From assembly GCA_029298735.1 (NCBI GenBank), contig JANSLP010000001.1, forward strand, positions 310,001-374,000: a stretch of 64,000 nt of DNA. The letters are read 5' to 3'. The DNA is from Ophiostoma sp. CBS 140.51 (taxonomy: Eukaryota > Ascomycota > Sordariomycetes > Ophiostomatales > Ophiostomataceae). Shown piece by piece: positions 11,513 to 23,641 of the stretch. Every line of letters begins with the position of its first letter. Position 1 is the first letter of the stretch. The position numbers and the translations under genes are program-made. The notes under the pieces were generated by a model. That model was not told where the DNA came from. It was given only the letters and a program-made list of their open reading frames with translations, and ran no database searches.

Positions 11513-12851
11513 GCTCCTCTCGACTGATATAATATAGTAATGCTTGCTTGCTTTGCTTCTTTTGTATCTCTCTTCTTGTCTACATTTTGTTTATTTTTTT
11601 TTGTCTTTTTCATCCTTGGTCGCATTCATGAATTATCTGGGCTGGTGGGGGGTTTACGATACTACACTTTTCTTTTTGTTCGTGTTTTTATTACCCTGAT
11701 TTTTACTCTCACCCTGATTCTTAAAACTTAATAAAACCTCGCTTTTACTTTGGATACATCCCGTTCTTCTCTCGTGACAATCTATGTCCTACGCGATGTG
11801 CCTCGTCGTGACCTTCAAGTTTAGCCGCAATGACAAGCAGGGAGTTGGTCAATTAGCTGACTGTCTGTCACCGAAGCGGCACAGCAACATTTCATCACTT
11901 ATCGTATTGAGCAACACATCACTATTGCTGTACGTGAGCAAGTACAAAACCACCAACAATGTGGTCGTGGTCGTTGTGGTCGTCGTTGAGGTCGTCAATA
12001 GCAGCACAATCCTGTCCAAGGACAGAGGACTGTCCGAGTACCTTTTGTACGTGCACCGCATACATTCTGTACTTGTGCGTCTTCTTCCTCCCTGTCTTCG
12101 TATTGATGAGGTCGGGCTCCGCCGAACAGTCTTGGAAAAAGTGGAGCGTAACTCGCTTGTGCTGCCCTTTTGTCGTCTCTGCTTGGCTAATAAAAGCGGG
12201 GTCTCTTTCCTCTCCCGGGTTTCCCTTTTGTCCACTTTTTGGGGGGAGGACCGGCCTGGCCTCACTCTATGAGTTCCTCTGTTCCTGCCCCTTCGCCCTG
12301 TCCCCTTCCCGCTACTGTCAGTTCCAACGGGTCCCCTCCGCCCTTTCTATTCTTCTCTGACGATCGGCAGGTGCTGTTCTCTCTCCTCCGTAAGACTGCC
12401 ACCCACCAGAAACTCAGCCTTTCCCGGCCATCCTTTCTGCTTCTCACTGTTGCTCACCACCAACCACAAGGCATCGTCGACAGTCTGAGCTTTTTTTTAT
12501 TTATTCTTTTCTTCTCGTTCTTCCTTTCTCTATTCTTCTCCTCTACTCTCTTGATACCCCGTTCCAGAGCGACGACAGTATTCCCTCGGCTTTCCACCGA
12601 TTATCGGCATCTCTAATTAGCAACGCACCATCGACTGCGTCAATTATCCAACAGCAAAACCACGACCAGCCCTATCACTCTGACGACAGAGACAAGCCTT
12701 CTTTTGTTGCCGATTCGACTTTCCCCCCGTTTGTCCGCCACGGTGGCTCCTCCGGACGCCTGAAGAGGCCATCCGACAGGCCCTCTACGACATATACCTC
12801 TACTTTCTCCCTCCCTCTCCCTCCTCTTCGACGCCTTCTCCCACATCCACC
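11513..12851. other. Intergenic region, leader of the EAF gene
   Basis: 1.3 kb without a supported gene. A GTC/GTG-rich imperfect repeat lies near 11960-12000. From about 12230 onward the + strand is pyrimidine-rich, as expected for the promoter and 5' UTR of the EAF gene. Confidence 0.5.
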
Positions 12852-14774
12852 ATGGCGACCTCTTCTTTGGCACTCGCACGTGCCGGCCTGATTGACCCAA
12901 CCAAGCCGGCCACCTACCCCGTCATCCTCGGCGAGGACATTCGCAGCAGCGGCAACCCCAGCAGCCCGTCCGGCCAGACATTTACCGGCATCCGCTACAA
13001 CTTCAAGCCAAAACATCTTACAGACAGCAACACACAGCGCAAGTCCACGCTCACCAACGGCGAGAACGAGGGCGAGTTTGACGTGACCTTCCGTGACAAC
13101 TCTGGTGGCCGCTACGTGTATGCCGGCACACGCGTGTCCAAGGACAGCAAATATGTCCTAATCTTCGACTCGAAGCGGCGACGCTTCATCCTCCATCGCC
13201 TCGATTCCTTGTTCATCATGAACATGGTCGACACACCCACCAACCACGATACAGCCGGACTCAAGAAGAAGCACCCCTACATCAACGAGACCACGAAACG
13301 ACCACGACCCCCACGGGGAGCCGGCGGGCAGTTCTTGCGCAAGCCAGGCCTCAACGTCAAGAAGGGCAGCGCCGGCGGCAACGTCAACACAGGGCCCATG
13401 CGGCCCATCCCGAAACCTCTGGTCCGGCCACCCTCGAAACCGCCTACAGTCCTTCGGAGCTCCCAAGACATCAAGAAGAAGGAGCGGCGAGTCACCCTCA
13501 ATGTACCATCCGACAAGGACAACCACGACTCGGATCGCGAGACAAAGGCGGCTAAGGATGTACGCGAGCAGCGCGAGGCCATTGTGGTCAAGACGGCACG
13601 CGACAACCGGGACAGCAAAGAAGCAGCAGCACGGGACGGCACTTCGAGCAGCAGCAGTGGCGGTGAAAGTGGCTCTATTACTGTGTCACCACGCGAGGCA
13701 GCCTACCAAAAGAGCAAGGCCAACGCTCTGTCGTCACGGCCCAAGGAGGCCAGCAAGCTGTCAATGGAGACCAAGGCCTCGCCCGACAGCAAGGACGGCG
13801 ATTTCAAGTCCCGGTCGATTGACGTCAAGAACGGTCTTGCCGCCAAGGACAAGAATGGCAACTTTATCAAACTGCCCGATGGCAAATCACGCCTCCCCGA
13901 GAAGCCACGACTGCCCGAGAAGCCCGGAGCAGCAGGAGCACGGTCCGAAAAGTCGCTCTCACCCGAGAAGCCACGCCTGCCCGAGAAGGCGACTGCCGCT
14001 TCTGCACGCAAGGACACCAAGTCAGCCAAGGACACCAAGTCCGCCAAAGGAACACCTCTCCGTGACGGCAAAGATGGGCGTAACACGCCCACCAAGGAGG
14101 GCAAGTCCATCATGGCCAAACCTCTCGCCAAGTCCTCGAGCAGCAGTGACATCAAGGCCAAGGCTGGTGGCAGCAAAGGCGTTTCCCTGCCCATGCCTAA
14201 GGATCCCGAGCCTGCACCCGCCCCCACCAAGAAGAAGCGTCGCGACTGGGAAGAGGAAGAGGACGATGATGACGACGACGATGGTGATATTGGTCTGGTG
14301 ATTGAGTACCCCGGCGGCCCTCCACCCTCGCGGAACAAGGCGCCTCTCGGTGGCTCTGGTGGTGGTGCTGGCGCACACGGTGCTGCCAAGCCTGCGCTGC
14401 CGTTTACCACGCTCGACGATTTCATTGCCGAAGGCGACAAGGAGGACGACGGCGACATGGAGGGCTACTGGGACCCACGCGAGGACGAGAAGAAGGCGGC
14501 TAAGGAAGCTGAGGCAGCGAAGTCTGCACCTGCTCCTGCTCCCAAGTCAACGCCGGCCAAGTCTTCGTCGAAGTCAGCTCCCAAATCCGCGCCCATTGCT
14601 GTGGATGATGACGACGACGATCTGGAAGCCGAATTGGAAGACGAGTTGGAAGCCGAGCTCAACAAGGAGCTGCAAGAAGAGGAGGCCCGCAAGCGGCGCG
14701 ATGCAGAGCTGGAAGCCGAGCTCGAGGCCGAGTTCATGGCTGAGAGCGAGAGCGAGATCAGTGAGGAGGAGTAG
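12852..14774 (+). CDS. ELL-associated factor (EAF) domain transcription elongation protein
   Basis: Intronless, 640 residues; the ATG at 12852 has a good context (CACCATGGC). Residues about 8-125 form the EAF N-terminal domain: GLIDPTKPATYPVILGEDI at its start, then FTGIRYNFKPKHL, GEFDVTFRD, YAGTRVSKDSKYVLIFD and RRRFILHRLDSLFIMNM. In fission yeast and animals EAF partners ELL to stimulate RNA polymerase II elongation. The middle is a long basic, Lys/Pro/Ser-rich disordered region with repeated LPEKPRLPEKP units (about residues 345-385). The C-terminus is acidic, with a DDDDDDLEAELEDELEAELNKE-type charged helix likely to form a coiled coil (about 590-640). EAF homologues are often shorter; the extra length is all low complexity. 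Confidence 0.88.
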   Translation: MATSSLALARAGLIDPTKPATYPVILGEDIRSSGNPSSPSGQTFTGIRYNFKPKHLTDSNTQRKSTLTNGENEGEFDVTFRDNSGGRYVYAGTRVSKDSKYVLIFDSKRRRFILHRLDSLFIMNMVDTPTNHDTAGLKKKHPYINETTKRPRPPRGAGGQFLRKPGLNVKKGSAGGNVNTGPMRPIPKPLVRPPSKPPTVLRSSQDIKKKERRVTLNVPSDKDNHDSDRETKAAKDVREQREAIVVKTARDNRDSKEAAARDGTSSSSSGGESGSITVSPREAAYQKSKANALSSRPKEASKLSMETKASPDSKDGDFKSRSIDVKNGLAAKDKNGNFIKLPDGKSRLPEKPRLPEKPGAAGARSEKSLSPEKPRLPEKATAASARKDTKSAKDTKSAKGTPLRDGKDGRNTPTKEGKSIMAKPLAKSSSSSDIKAKAGGSKGVSLPMPKDPEPAPAPTKKKRRDWEEEEDDDDDDDGDIGLVIEYPGGPPPSRNKAPLGGSGGGAGAHGAAKPALPFTTLDDFIAEGDKEDDGDMEGYWDPREDEKKAAKEAEAAKSAPAPAPKSTPAKSSSKSAPKSAPIAVDDDDDDLEAELEDELEAELNKELQEEEARKRRDAELEAELEAEFMAESESEISEEE

Positions 14775-17700
14775 TGTAGTCGGCATGGAGTTTTCTTTTC
14801 TTTTTCACTTTTGTTTTCATTGCATGGTTACTACGGGCTATCCAACAAAACAGAAAAGCGGCGGGCTTTAGGACATCGGACAGCGAGTCCTTGTTCACCA
14901 AGGGGTGTTTCTGTTTTCTTTGCTTTCTTCTGCTTTTCGCTGCGTTGCATTTCTACATGTTGCCATCTGGTGCTTCCTGATATATGGCATATTTTCACGA
15001 CGATAATGATAGATACACACACATCGAGACTCTTCAGTTTCGATTTATCCTTTTACAAACATATCTTACCAAATGATATGTACGAATATGGAGGAGAATA
15101 TTCGAAATAATAGACAAAAGCTATTTCCAAACTACATCACATCCTACGATTGTAAACATCGCCTCTCCGCGATTTTGAATTCTCACGTCACTTTTGGATG
15201 ACGACTACTGCCAGTCAGCATTCACACAGTAAACAGGTTTATATCTCACTTATTGTCCTCGGGCAAAATCGTCTTGTGAAACGTAAGCATCATGATCTCA
15301 ACCAAATAGATTCGCATATTTGCCCTTACACATATTCATGAGTAAACACTGGTTATTCCTTTTCATGCCAAGCTTTTTTCTACTCTTCCTTTCTCCAATT
15401 CGCCTCGAGTGGTTTTTAGACCTGGGTCTGGACCAGCTGGACCTGCAACGCCTGAACGGTGGCTTGCGCCTTCAACACTTGCCTCTCCTTTCATCAACTA
15501 GTCATGTGCCTCTCGTCCGTTTTTTGTGTTTTTCTGAGTGTCAAGAGTCTAGACTGTCTGAGGGGAAAGAAGCTTTCGTTGTCAACGGTTTGCAAGCCAC
15601 TCTGTCAGTCGATCCCATCGATCCCCTCACTTCTTTGTCTTCTTACCTCTTCCTTTATTGACTTTCTTCAGCCCTTGCTTTGTTCCCCGCCCCCGACTAT
15701 CTTCCTCGCAAGCCGCATTCTCGTCCCCTCACGTGAGACAGATCGTCCTATCGTGGGGCTGAGGCAATTTTCCCCTCTGATGAGATTTGAGATCGTGCAC
15801 ATGAGTTCCCTGTAATTATATTTTCCTGACCCCGTTTTACTTTGTGGGCGACTGCTATGCGAGTCTTGTGTGCGACCTTGCGTGTGTGCCAAATGAGATG
15901 GCGACACGATGTGCTCTAGTGGAGGTGGTGGTGTAGCCGTGCCCTCTCCCCTCATCCTCTCTCACGATGGGCTAAAAGCTTCACTCTCAAAACCCCGCCT
16001 ACTGAGTATACACACCACCCTCTCCTTCGGCAACATCGTGCCTTATCTTGCGTACTTGCATGTGCAGAGGCGAGTATGTCGATTCTGCTCGTTCGTGTCT
16101 GCTCATTCGGAAAAGGAAAAAAAAGACAACGTTGTATGCCCGTTGCAATGGAGTTGCATCCTATCATGTGTTGATACGCTGTGAGAAAAGGAGGGCCGAA
16201 TCGCAAAACTGATGGCACACTCGGCAGCTCTCACAGGGCTGTTTGACTGCACCAGGCCGATGACTGTGGTTTGCTGGCTCGCTGGTCTCTGTGTCTGGTT
16301 CTAGAAAATAGTGGGGCTCGTCACCACCCTCCCGGAAGCAGCCTTTTGGGCCACAGTGACTGGGGTTGTCTTGCTGGGTCGCGCATTCCTCGCAAGGTCA
16401 ACCAAACCAAAGTGTCGCCTTCCATTTCGTTTCCCTTTCGGTACGTCGCAACGACGGAAGGTGCGTCCCACAAATCCACAAAGTAATTGGTTGCGGGAAA
16501 GAACAGATGAAGAAGCCTCAAAATTCAATTACTTGGGAAAGCACGGCCTGAAAACAAGGTGTGTGAACCGTGTGAACCGCCCCTTTGTGTTTGATGGCTC
16601 CTTCCCAACGGTCGTGACAAAGCCGCGTCCAGCCTTTTTTCTGTTTCTCGTTTTCTCGCTTCCTTCCCAATCTGGGCCGCAAAGGAGCGCAAACTGCAAT
16701 CGACCTTGACCGGCTGCATCTGGAATTTGTCTCGTCCCTTTTACCTTTTACCCCTTTCCAACATATTCCAACTTCTTCGCCATCTGCATCGCCATCCCAC
16801 GCACCGTCTACATCATCTGCATCATCATCTCCACAACCCGCCTCCACCTTAGCCAACATCCCTTCAGCTTCATCCCATTTACTAGTCTTCTTATTAGCGC
16901 TCCTTTTCCTGCCCTTTTCTGGGCCTGTCGACTGCTTCTCCAACCCACATCTAGCCCATATCTAGCCCACTCCAAAAAGCCCTCCAAAAGCCCTCCAAAA
17001 GGTCATTTAGAATCCACAAATATCTCCGCCCTAGCTGACTTGCAAAGAGGTAGGCTGTGGCAGTGGTTCAGGCAGCTAGGATTTGGCACGATTTGGCAGC
17101 TGTTTCCGCGCTACCACGCTTTGCCAACGGTCTGACAATTTGGAGTCTTTTTCGCCTCTGGACCTGGACCTGGCTGGCCTTTTGGTGCTCTTGGGCCCTT
17201 TTCACCCCTGTGCCAACAGACACACTAATGACCCGCACGGAATCAACGGAGCAATATTATTCATGACAGCAGTCGCGCTGTGAGGGCTGAGACTTTTGAG
17301 ACTTGTGTCTGTCCTTTTCGCCTGTCTCTCTCTCTTTTCTGGCCTCTGTTTCTCGCGCGCGGAAATATCCCTTTGTCCCACGCTCTCGCCTCTCCTCCAA
17401 CCAGCCCCAACTACTACCTTTCAGTCTATTCCAGCTGTTCTTCGCCGACGCACTGGGTCTTTGTCTGCTGTTCGTCATCGCTCCGCGTGTATCTCCGATG
17501 CATTCGGCCGTTTGTTTTGTTTGAGTGCAGTACATCGTACCCTTCGAAAGCTCTCTCTCTCTCTCCCTGCGCGGCACCAATTCCGGTCCGTCCTTATTTG
17601 GTCCTCGTCAGCACGCCCATCTCGCCATCACCACTTCCAGACAGACCAATATCCTGCCGCTGCATGGTGTTGCCCCCTATCTTTTTTCTTCTCTTTTTTG

Positions 17701-18740
17701 CCCGGTCTGGCCACCTGTGGTGTGCACACAATCTCTTTCTCTCCTTATCTTTGACCTTTGTCCTGTTGTCTAGCCCACTCTCGTATTTCTCTGAATTTAT
17801 TTCGTTTCCGTCTTTCGACAATATTGTATCTTACAATCATTCGTGTCTCTCTTCTTTTCCCCCCTCCCCCTCTCGGTCTGCATTCCTCCCCTTCGCTTTC
17901 AATCTCACTCCCGCGCTAGTTTTAGCCGCATTTTCCTGCATCTTGGGCCACCCCGGGCTGCTTGACATCGCCACCATCGAAGAGGAGGTGGAAACGCCTA
18001 ACCCAAGGCGAGTCGTTCCTTGTCCACAGAGCCACATCACCCACATACTCAGCACGGAGTAACTCAGTAGCTCTCACTTCGCCCAAACCAAGACGAATCC
18101 ACGACGGACGAAGAAACAAATACGGAGCATCTACGATTCTGTAACTCTCCGCGTGGCTTTTTTGTGGTATTTGCTGGCCTTTCTGGCTTGGAACACAAGC
18201 TTTTTTGTTCCCCGGCTTGTCCTTGTCTTATTCTTCCTTTGGGGGTTCCTTTGGGCTCCCCATTCCTGTCCCATTCCTGATCCTTTTCGGCTTGGATCGT
18301 CTTCGGATCTTTCGTGTTCTCCAAAAAGTACAGTCCAGGCCCACAGCTCTTCCCAGACTCGCCAGACTCGTCTCTTCCTGTCCGTGTCTGCTCGCCCATC
18401 CTTTTCCAACGGTCGAAACCCTTCAGTCTGGGCTCGTGTCGCTTGTTCGCTCTCGCTGGCGCATTGGAGACAATTGGACCCATATCGCAGGAAACGGAAA
18501 CAAAACCAGGCCCCCCTTCCCTTGTCCCCCTTTACTTCTACTTTTTTACTCTCCGAGCCTCAGATCCGGGCCATCCGCGCGTCACTCGTCACTCACCATC
18601 TTGCGCGCGACATTTTCACATCATTCTGAGTTTCGCTCTCGGTCTCTCTCGCGCTCTGAGATTATACTCTCGGGATTTCACCTCTCACAGTGCGTGTGTA
18701 TAGTGTCTGAGTGTGAGTGGGCTCTCCTATTTTCGCGTGC

Positions 18741-18761
18741 TTCGTGCTTCGTGCTTCGTGC
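18741..18761. repeat. Three 7-nt tandem units (TTCGTGC)
   Basis: Three exact copies in the CT-rich leader region; probably simple replication slippage. Confidence 0.85.
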
Positions 18762-19364
18762 AATTGTTCGAACGCCTTTCTCTCACAATACACCCTCCTT
18801 TCTGAAGCCTCGTTGGCCCGTTTGGAATCCGTTTGGCGGAACGTCCCATGGTGTCGACACTTTGACACCACGCACCATCAACACCTCCACCAAATTCAAT
18901 AACCTCCATATACAAGTCTCGCCACACGTGTAAGAAGCAAAAATAAGCACTTTCGCTTCCCACTCGGTGGGCACTCGTCCTCCTCAGATCCCCAAGCAGA
19001 AGCAGGAGGGAACTGCTGCTGCTGCTGCGGGACTTGCGCCGCCGCTCTTTCGAGCTCGAAGACGCACACCACCGCTTGACGAGCTCAAGCCGCCGGCCCT
19101 CAAGCTCAAACTCAGGCCGCCTGGGTCTGGAGTACCTGGACTATCTGGAGTTTCTACTGTTCCTGGATTGGGACAACAACTGGGACAACTGGGTCTGGTC
19201 TCTCCGCCCGCGTTCCGTGTTCCGTGTTCCTTGTTCCTGGATCTGGTCCAGTCTAATAACTATTTCACCATGACATCCCTCAGTAAGCTTACCAAACGTC
19301 GTCGAGACATGTTTCCTTTTTTCCTTTTTTGTTTTCTTTCTTTTCTTTCTTTTCTTTTACACTC

Positions 19365-19388
19365 TTTCACTTTCACTTTCACTTTCAC
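19365..19388. repeat. Four 6-nt tandem units (TTTCAC)
   Basis: Four exact copies within a long CT-rich stretch upstream of the NT-C2 gene. Confidence 0.85.
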
Positions 19389-20179
19389 CCCCTCCCACTC
19401 CTTCACTTCCTTTCACTGTTGACTTGTACACGCACACCAACGGTACACTACACCTCATCCTGGTTGCTCCGTTCTTACTCCTCAACCATCGTCAACACCC
19501 CCTCACTCGTCGCGCCTCACCCTCTCTTTTTCTTTGTCTCCCGTCCTTTATCTCCTTCCTCCGTCCGTCACCTTACCTCCCGTCCAATACGATCACGGCA
19601 ATTTTTGCCAGCAATAACTGGCTCACCCTTCCCGTGCCCTATCTCTCTATTTTTGCACTCCTTTCCTTCACTATATCCTCTCACTACCTCTACCACCTCA
19701 CCTTGACCTCGCCGTCTCTGTCGTCTCCTCCTTTCTGCTCCTCACTCCAAAAAGTCGCTCGTCCACCCCCTCACAGTCCGACTGGAACCCTAGGAACACG
19801 CCACAAGTTCTTTTTTCCTTGCATGCATTAGGGAAGGAAGAGGAGTAAAAAAACCTGGGGTAGACAAGGGTGGGGGGAAGGAAGCTTTTGTGGGCAAAGA
19901 GTGGCCAAGGAAATTGGTCTCCGGGCCACGAACTCATAAAACATTCAAAGTATCGTGTGTCTTGTCTTCACACTTGTCTTCAGACTGTGGCCAGAGTGAC
20001 AGGAGACAAACAACGCGGGGAGAGGACGTAGCAGTGCTGCCCTTTCATGGCCATTACTGCTGTCGTTGTCCATTTATTTCACCATCACACCTCTCTTTCA
20101 CTTTATACTATTCACGCCTCCTTCACGCACATCCCGTTAATTCTTCTCTTCCCTCCTCATACATCTACTCATGCTCGCC

Positions 20180-22539
20180 ATGTCCTCGTTTCCTTTCAAA
20201 ATACCGTCCAGCGGTAAGGCAATTGCTGACCTCACTGTTCCAGTTCACAAATCGAGAAAGGTATAATCTAGAATCCTTGCGATATATATATCGACACTCC
20301 CCTTCTGTGGGGTTGCCAAGCTTTGTGTTTATTCTCTATTTATATACTCTGTGCACTTGTACTAACATGACTCTCGCTCATGTAGCCAAGATTTGAGCTT
20401 CATCTCAAGGTAAGATTCACATATCGAAACAAACTAGATATACTTGGCAGCATGGGTAACTAACACCATCAGATTTATGACCTCAACAATGTGCCATTGG
20501 TCTCGGGCACCTCTTCTGTGAAATGGCACCTCCCGCATAGTATACACGGTGAGCATCGTGGCCGCACACACAAGCGGCCCATTGCAAACCACCGTGTCGA
20601 ATACGACTATACAAAGATCATCCCGCTGCGGCTGGTCGTCGACCGCAACAACCGGCTGTCAGACTACCCGATCGAGTTTGAAATCACCCAAGAGTTTGAA
20701 AATCATGGCGCTGGCCGCGATGAGAAGATTGTTCTAGGCAAAGTTTCGCTCAACCTGGCCGAGTACGTTGCCGAGAGTGAAGCCATCCAGCGGGATACAC
20801 GGCCAATGACGTCCGACTCGTTTGGCTCGCGTGACCAGCCGACCAGTGCGCCCACAGGCTGGCACGCACGTCACCGCAGCTCCATGAGCAAGAGCAGCAC
20901 ACTTGGCACGAGCGTTGGCACTATCGACTCGATTGCCTCGGGCCCGGGTGGCGCCGCTTCGTCGACAGCGGGTTCTTCAGTTGCGTCCCTCTCAACTTCG
21001 GGGGGTCCGACCGTCGAGGAAGGGGTTATCCGCCGCTACCTCATGCAGGACAGCAAGATCAACAGCACCCTCAAAATCAGCATCCTTATGATGCAGGTCG
21101 ACGGCGAGCGCAACTATGTCGCCCCGCCCCTCAAGAGCGCTCCCGTGTTTGGCGGCATCACGGGCATCGTGGCCAACAGCGAGGCCATGAGCGCCAGCGA
21201 CGCCCACTTGGAAGACGCCGAGGACTATGCAGCCGTTGGTGGCGTTGTCGGCGCTATGATGGCTGGCAACCAGGCCGCCAAGGGCCATGAAACGGCGGAG
21301 ATCCAGGATGTTTACCGCCGTGCCCTTGCCGCGTCGTGGGCGTGCCAGGCCGGCGAAATGCCGGCTGACGAGTGTATCGAGGACATTTTCGGCGGCGGCG
21401 ACGGGTTCCGCTCGTCGCGGTCCGAGTTCAACCACATGACACAGCACATGGTGGCCGTGACTGCACTATCAAATCAGCACAACCATCACCACTACCACCA
21501 ATATCACGAACATGGTGGCGGCAGCAACAGTAGCCAGTCTAGAGCACCTATGCCGGCCGGTACCTCGCTGGGTGCCGTGAAAGTGCGCCAGGGTTGGTCA
21601 CCGACGTCGCCAGCGCCGTCTTCGATCCACGAGGAAGGGAACGAGGAAGATTTCGAAGCATCGGCGCCGAGCCGCACGAACTCGGGTGGCAAGAAACACC
21701 ACAGCATCCTGCCCAAACTGGGCCCGATCCGGCGCAAGACTTTGCCCATCTCGCTGGGCGGCTCCAAAGCAGAAGGCGGCGGCCACTCTTCACCGCTCAA
21801 GAGTCGGTTCCGTGACCGTGACGGCCGAAGCAGTGGTGAAGACGGTAGTGGTAGCGGTGGTAACAGTGGCAATACTAGCGGTAGCAACAGCAACACCAAC
21901 GCCAACAACACGCAAGACGACGACGATGACCGCGATTTCGGTAGCCCCGGTAACACTGCCACCCTACGGGCGAGCGACATTCGCAAGTTCTGCAACGCCC
22001 AGGGCCAGCCGATGCCGACCTCCTCACCCACTTCGGCTCTCGCTGGCAAGCTCCGCCTCCAAGGCCGCGAACTGAGCGGCCTCAGCGACCGTACTGTGAC
22101 GCCGCAAAATGACGCCGAACTGCTGCCGACGCGCCAGTCCGCCATGGCCATGGCTTTGGGTTCCCGAAGCAGCCGCAGTAGTCCCGGACCGCAGTCCCAC
22201 TCGACATCCAACTTTACGTTGGGGGGGCACCACCGCGACGACAGCCTTGAGAACCTAAACTCGGCTGGTGGTGGTGCTTCCCGCAGCTCTGGTAGCAAGG
22301 GAAGTGGTGGCAAACGCTCTGCCGGCGGCCGTGTCCTTAGTAGTGGCAGCCGCAAGAGCAGCGGAAACGGTAGCGGCAACGGCAGCGGTCACGGTAGTGG
22401 TCACGGCAGTGGCAATGGCAGCGGTAACGGCAGCGGCCACGACGAGGAGACCCGCCGGGCCCGCGAGGTGCACGAGTACGAGATCCGCGACGATTTTGTG
22501 GCGTGGCAGCTGCCGGGCTCCATCACAGCGTCGTCTTAG
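20180..22539 (+). CDS. EEIG1/EHBP1 N-terminal C2 (NT-C2) domain protein
   Basis: Three exons, 20180-20260, 20386-20409 and 20473-22539, give 723 residues. The second exon is only 24 nt (PRFELHLK) and is required to assemble the conserved start VHKSRK-PRFELHLK-IYDLNNVPLVSG. Introns are 125 and 63 nt with ACTAAC/CTAAC branch sites. The NT-C2 domain covers about residues 25-230: VKWHLPHS, HRGRT, IPLRLVVDRNN, YPIEFEITQEF, VSLNLAEYV, then RRYLMQDSKINSTLKISILMM and VFGGITGI. In animals such domains bind membranes or Rab-linked partners; the fungal role is not established. The rest is low complexity, with a Ser/Gly-rich stretch and a GSGNGSGH repeat (22360-22440) near the end. The ATG at 20171 is an alternative start three codons upstream. 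Confidence 0.9.
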
Positions 22540-23414
22540 AGGAGCGATGAGGATGTTCGACCAAGTCCTTGAGCCTTTGTCAAGATGGGCTATATATTTG
22601 TGTGTACGACTACGGGGAAGAACGCAGCAGCGACGAAGATTTACGACCTTTATGCCTCCTCAGTTTCCTGTTTTGCTCTTTTCTGCATTTGTTTTCTTTT
22701 CTTGTACTTTTTTCATCACAGTTTTACCTGTTTCACTTGTTTTGAGTAGGGAGGGAGGCTACCTTTGCTTTTTCTTGTTTTCGTAAATGATTAGAGTAGA
22801 TGCTCCAAGGAATCACCTTCCGAAATATTAACATAATCGTTATTTTCCTACTGCATGTACTGCCCTTTTACATATCACGTACTACGTAACTGTGCATCCT
22901 GAGTGAACACGGTTCCTCTATTTTGACTATATCTGTTTTTGAATAGTAATGTATGTATGTGCCTGTAATAATATCCCGACGTCGGGGAGATGAAAAGAAA
23001 ACAAAAGTATACAAATAATGGGGGTAGTCTCTAACGCTGGAAATACAAAGAAGAGAAAGGAGGGTTATGCTGTCAATGCAGTGCCTGTCTGTGTGAAGCA
23101 TGGCTTCATGATGAAATGGAGTAGTAAAGAATCGAAAACTCGTGTGAAATATGTACTGTTGTCTGTCGCTCACCAGCGGCCAAACAGCGTCGACATAGAT
23201 GACCACGATAAGCGAGGACTTTTTCCGGCTGGCGGAGACGAGGAACGAATGTCGTTTGTCAAGGTGGGGAGGGTAAGGACTATGCCGCTCATCTAGTCTT
23301 CTCGAGTTGTGTCGACAGAGAATTGAGGATGTGGTCCGCAGTTTCCGAGTCTGTTTTGTCGCCGATTCTTGTCGCCGTTTGATGGGGCACGGTCTGGTGC
23401 GTCTGCTTGTATGT
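22540..23414. other. Convergent intergenic region
   Basis: 875 bp between the 3' ends of the NT-C2 gene and the small secreted peptide gene. No gene is supported. Confidence 0.5.
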
Positions 23415-23641
23415 TTACGACGACTTCCGTAAGGGTCTAGGTTGTACGTTAGCAGATACTCGTGAGAACAGTCGGCTGCAACAAGGGTAACTCACGCGCA
23501 ACCCTGCGGCGTCGTCACGCCAAAGAAGCAGTCGCCCGAGTCTTTGGGCACGACCTGGTCGGAGAAGACGGGCGTAATGACCACAGCGGCCGAGACGGTG
23601 GTGGCCGCGGCGGCGACGAAAGCGAGGAGCGAGAACTTCAT
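23415..23641 (-). CDS. Predicted small secreted peptide, 55 residues, two cysteines
   Basis: Exon 1 is 23641-23496 and exon 2 is 23436-23415; the 59-nt intron (23495-23437) has donor GTGAGT, branch CTAAC and acceptor CTAG. Read without splicing, the frame stops inside the donor (the TGA of GTGAGT). Spliced, it encodes 55 residues: a likely signal peptide MKFSLLAFVAAAATTVSA, then a mature part of about 37 residues with Cys38 and Cys48 (DCFFGVTTPQGC) and a basic end LRKSS. Upstream of the start the transcribed strand is pyrimidine-rich (23650-23880), as for other genes here. I recognise no family. It could be a secreted effector-like or signalling peptide; that is inference from size, leader and paired cysteines. 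Confidence 0.6.

Larger units (their letters stand above)
14775..20179. other. 5.4-kb intergenic region with pyrimidine-rich leader
   Basis: No frame here has convincing coding character. From roughly 17.3 to 19.8 kb the + strand is strongly CT-rich, and the long apparent frames are Ser/Pro/Phe/Leu-rich products of that bias. It is most likely the promoter and long leader of the downstream C2 gene. An ATG followed by a splice-donor-like GTAAGC occurs at 19270-19288 and could mark a leader intron. Short tandem repeats are present at 18741-18761 and 19365-19388. Confidence 0.45.

Noticed and set aside
17280..18062. 260-codon + frame in the NT-C2 leader
   Set aside because: Same pyrimidine bias; three overlapping frames are equally open.
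20214..20243. Possible intron in the first exon of the NT-C2 gene (GTAAGG...CCAG)
   Set aside because: Only 30 nt, too short for a fungal intron, and the frame reads through to the conserved VHKSRK.
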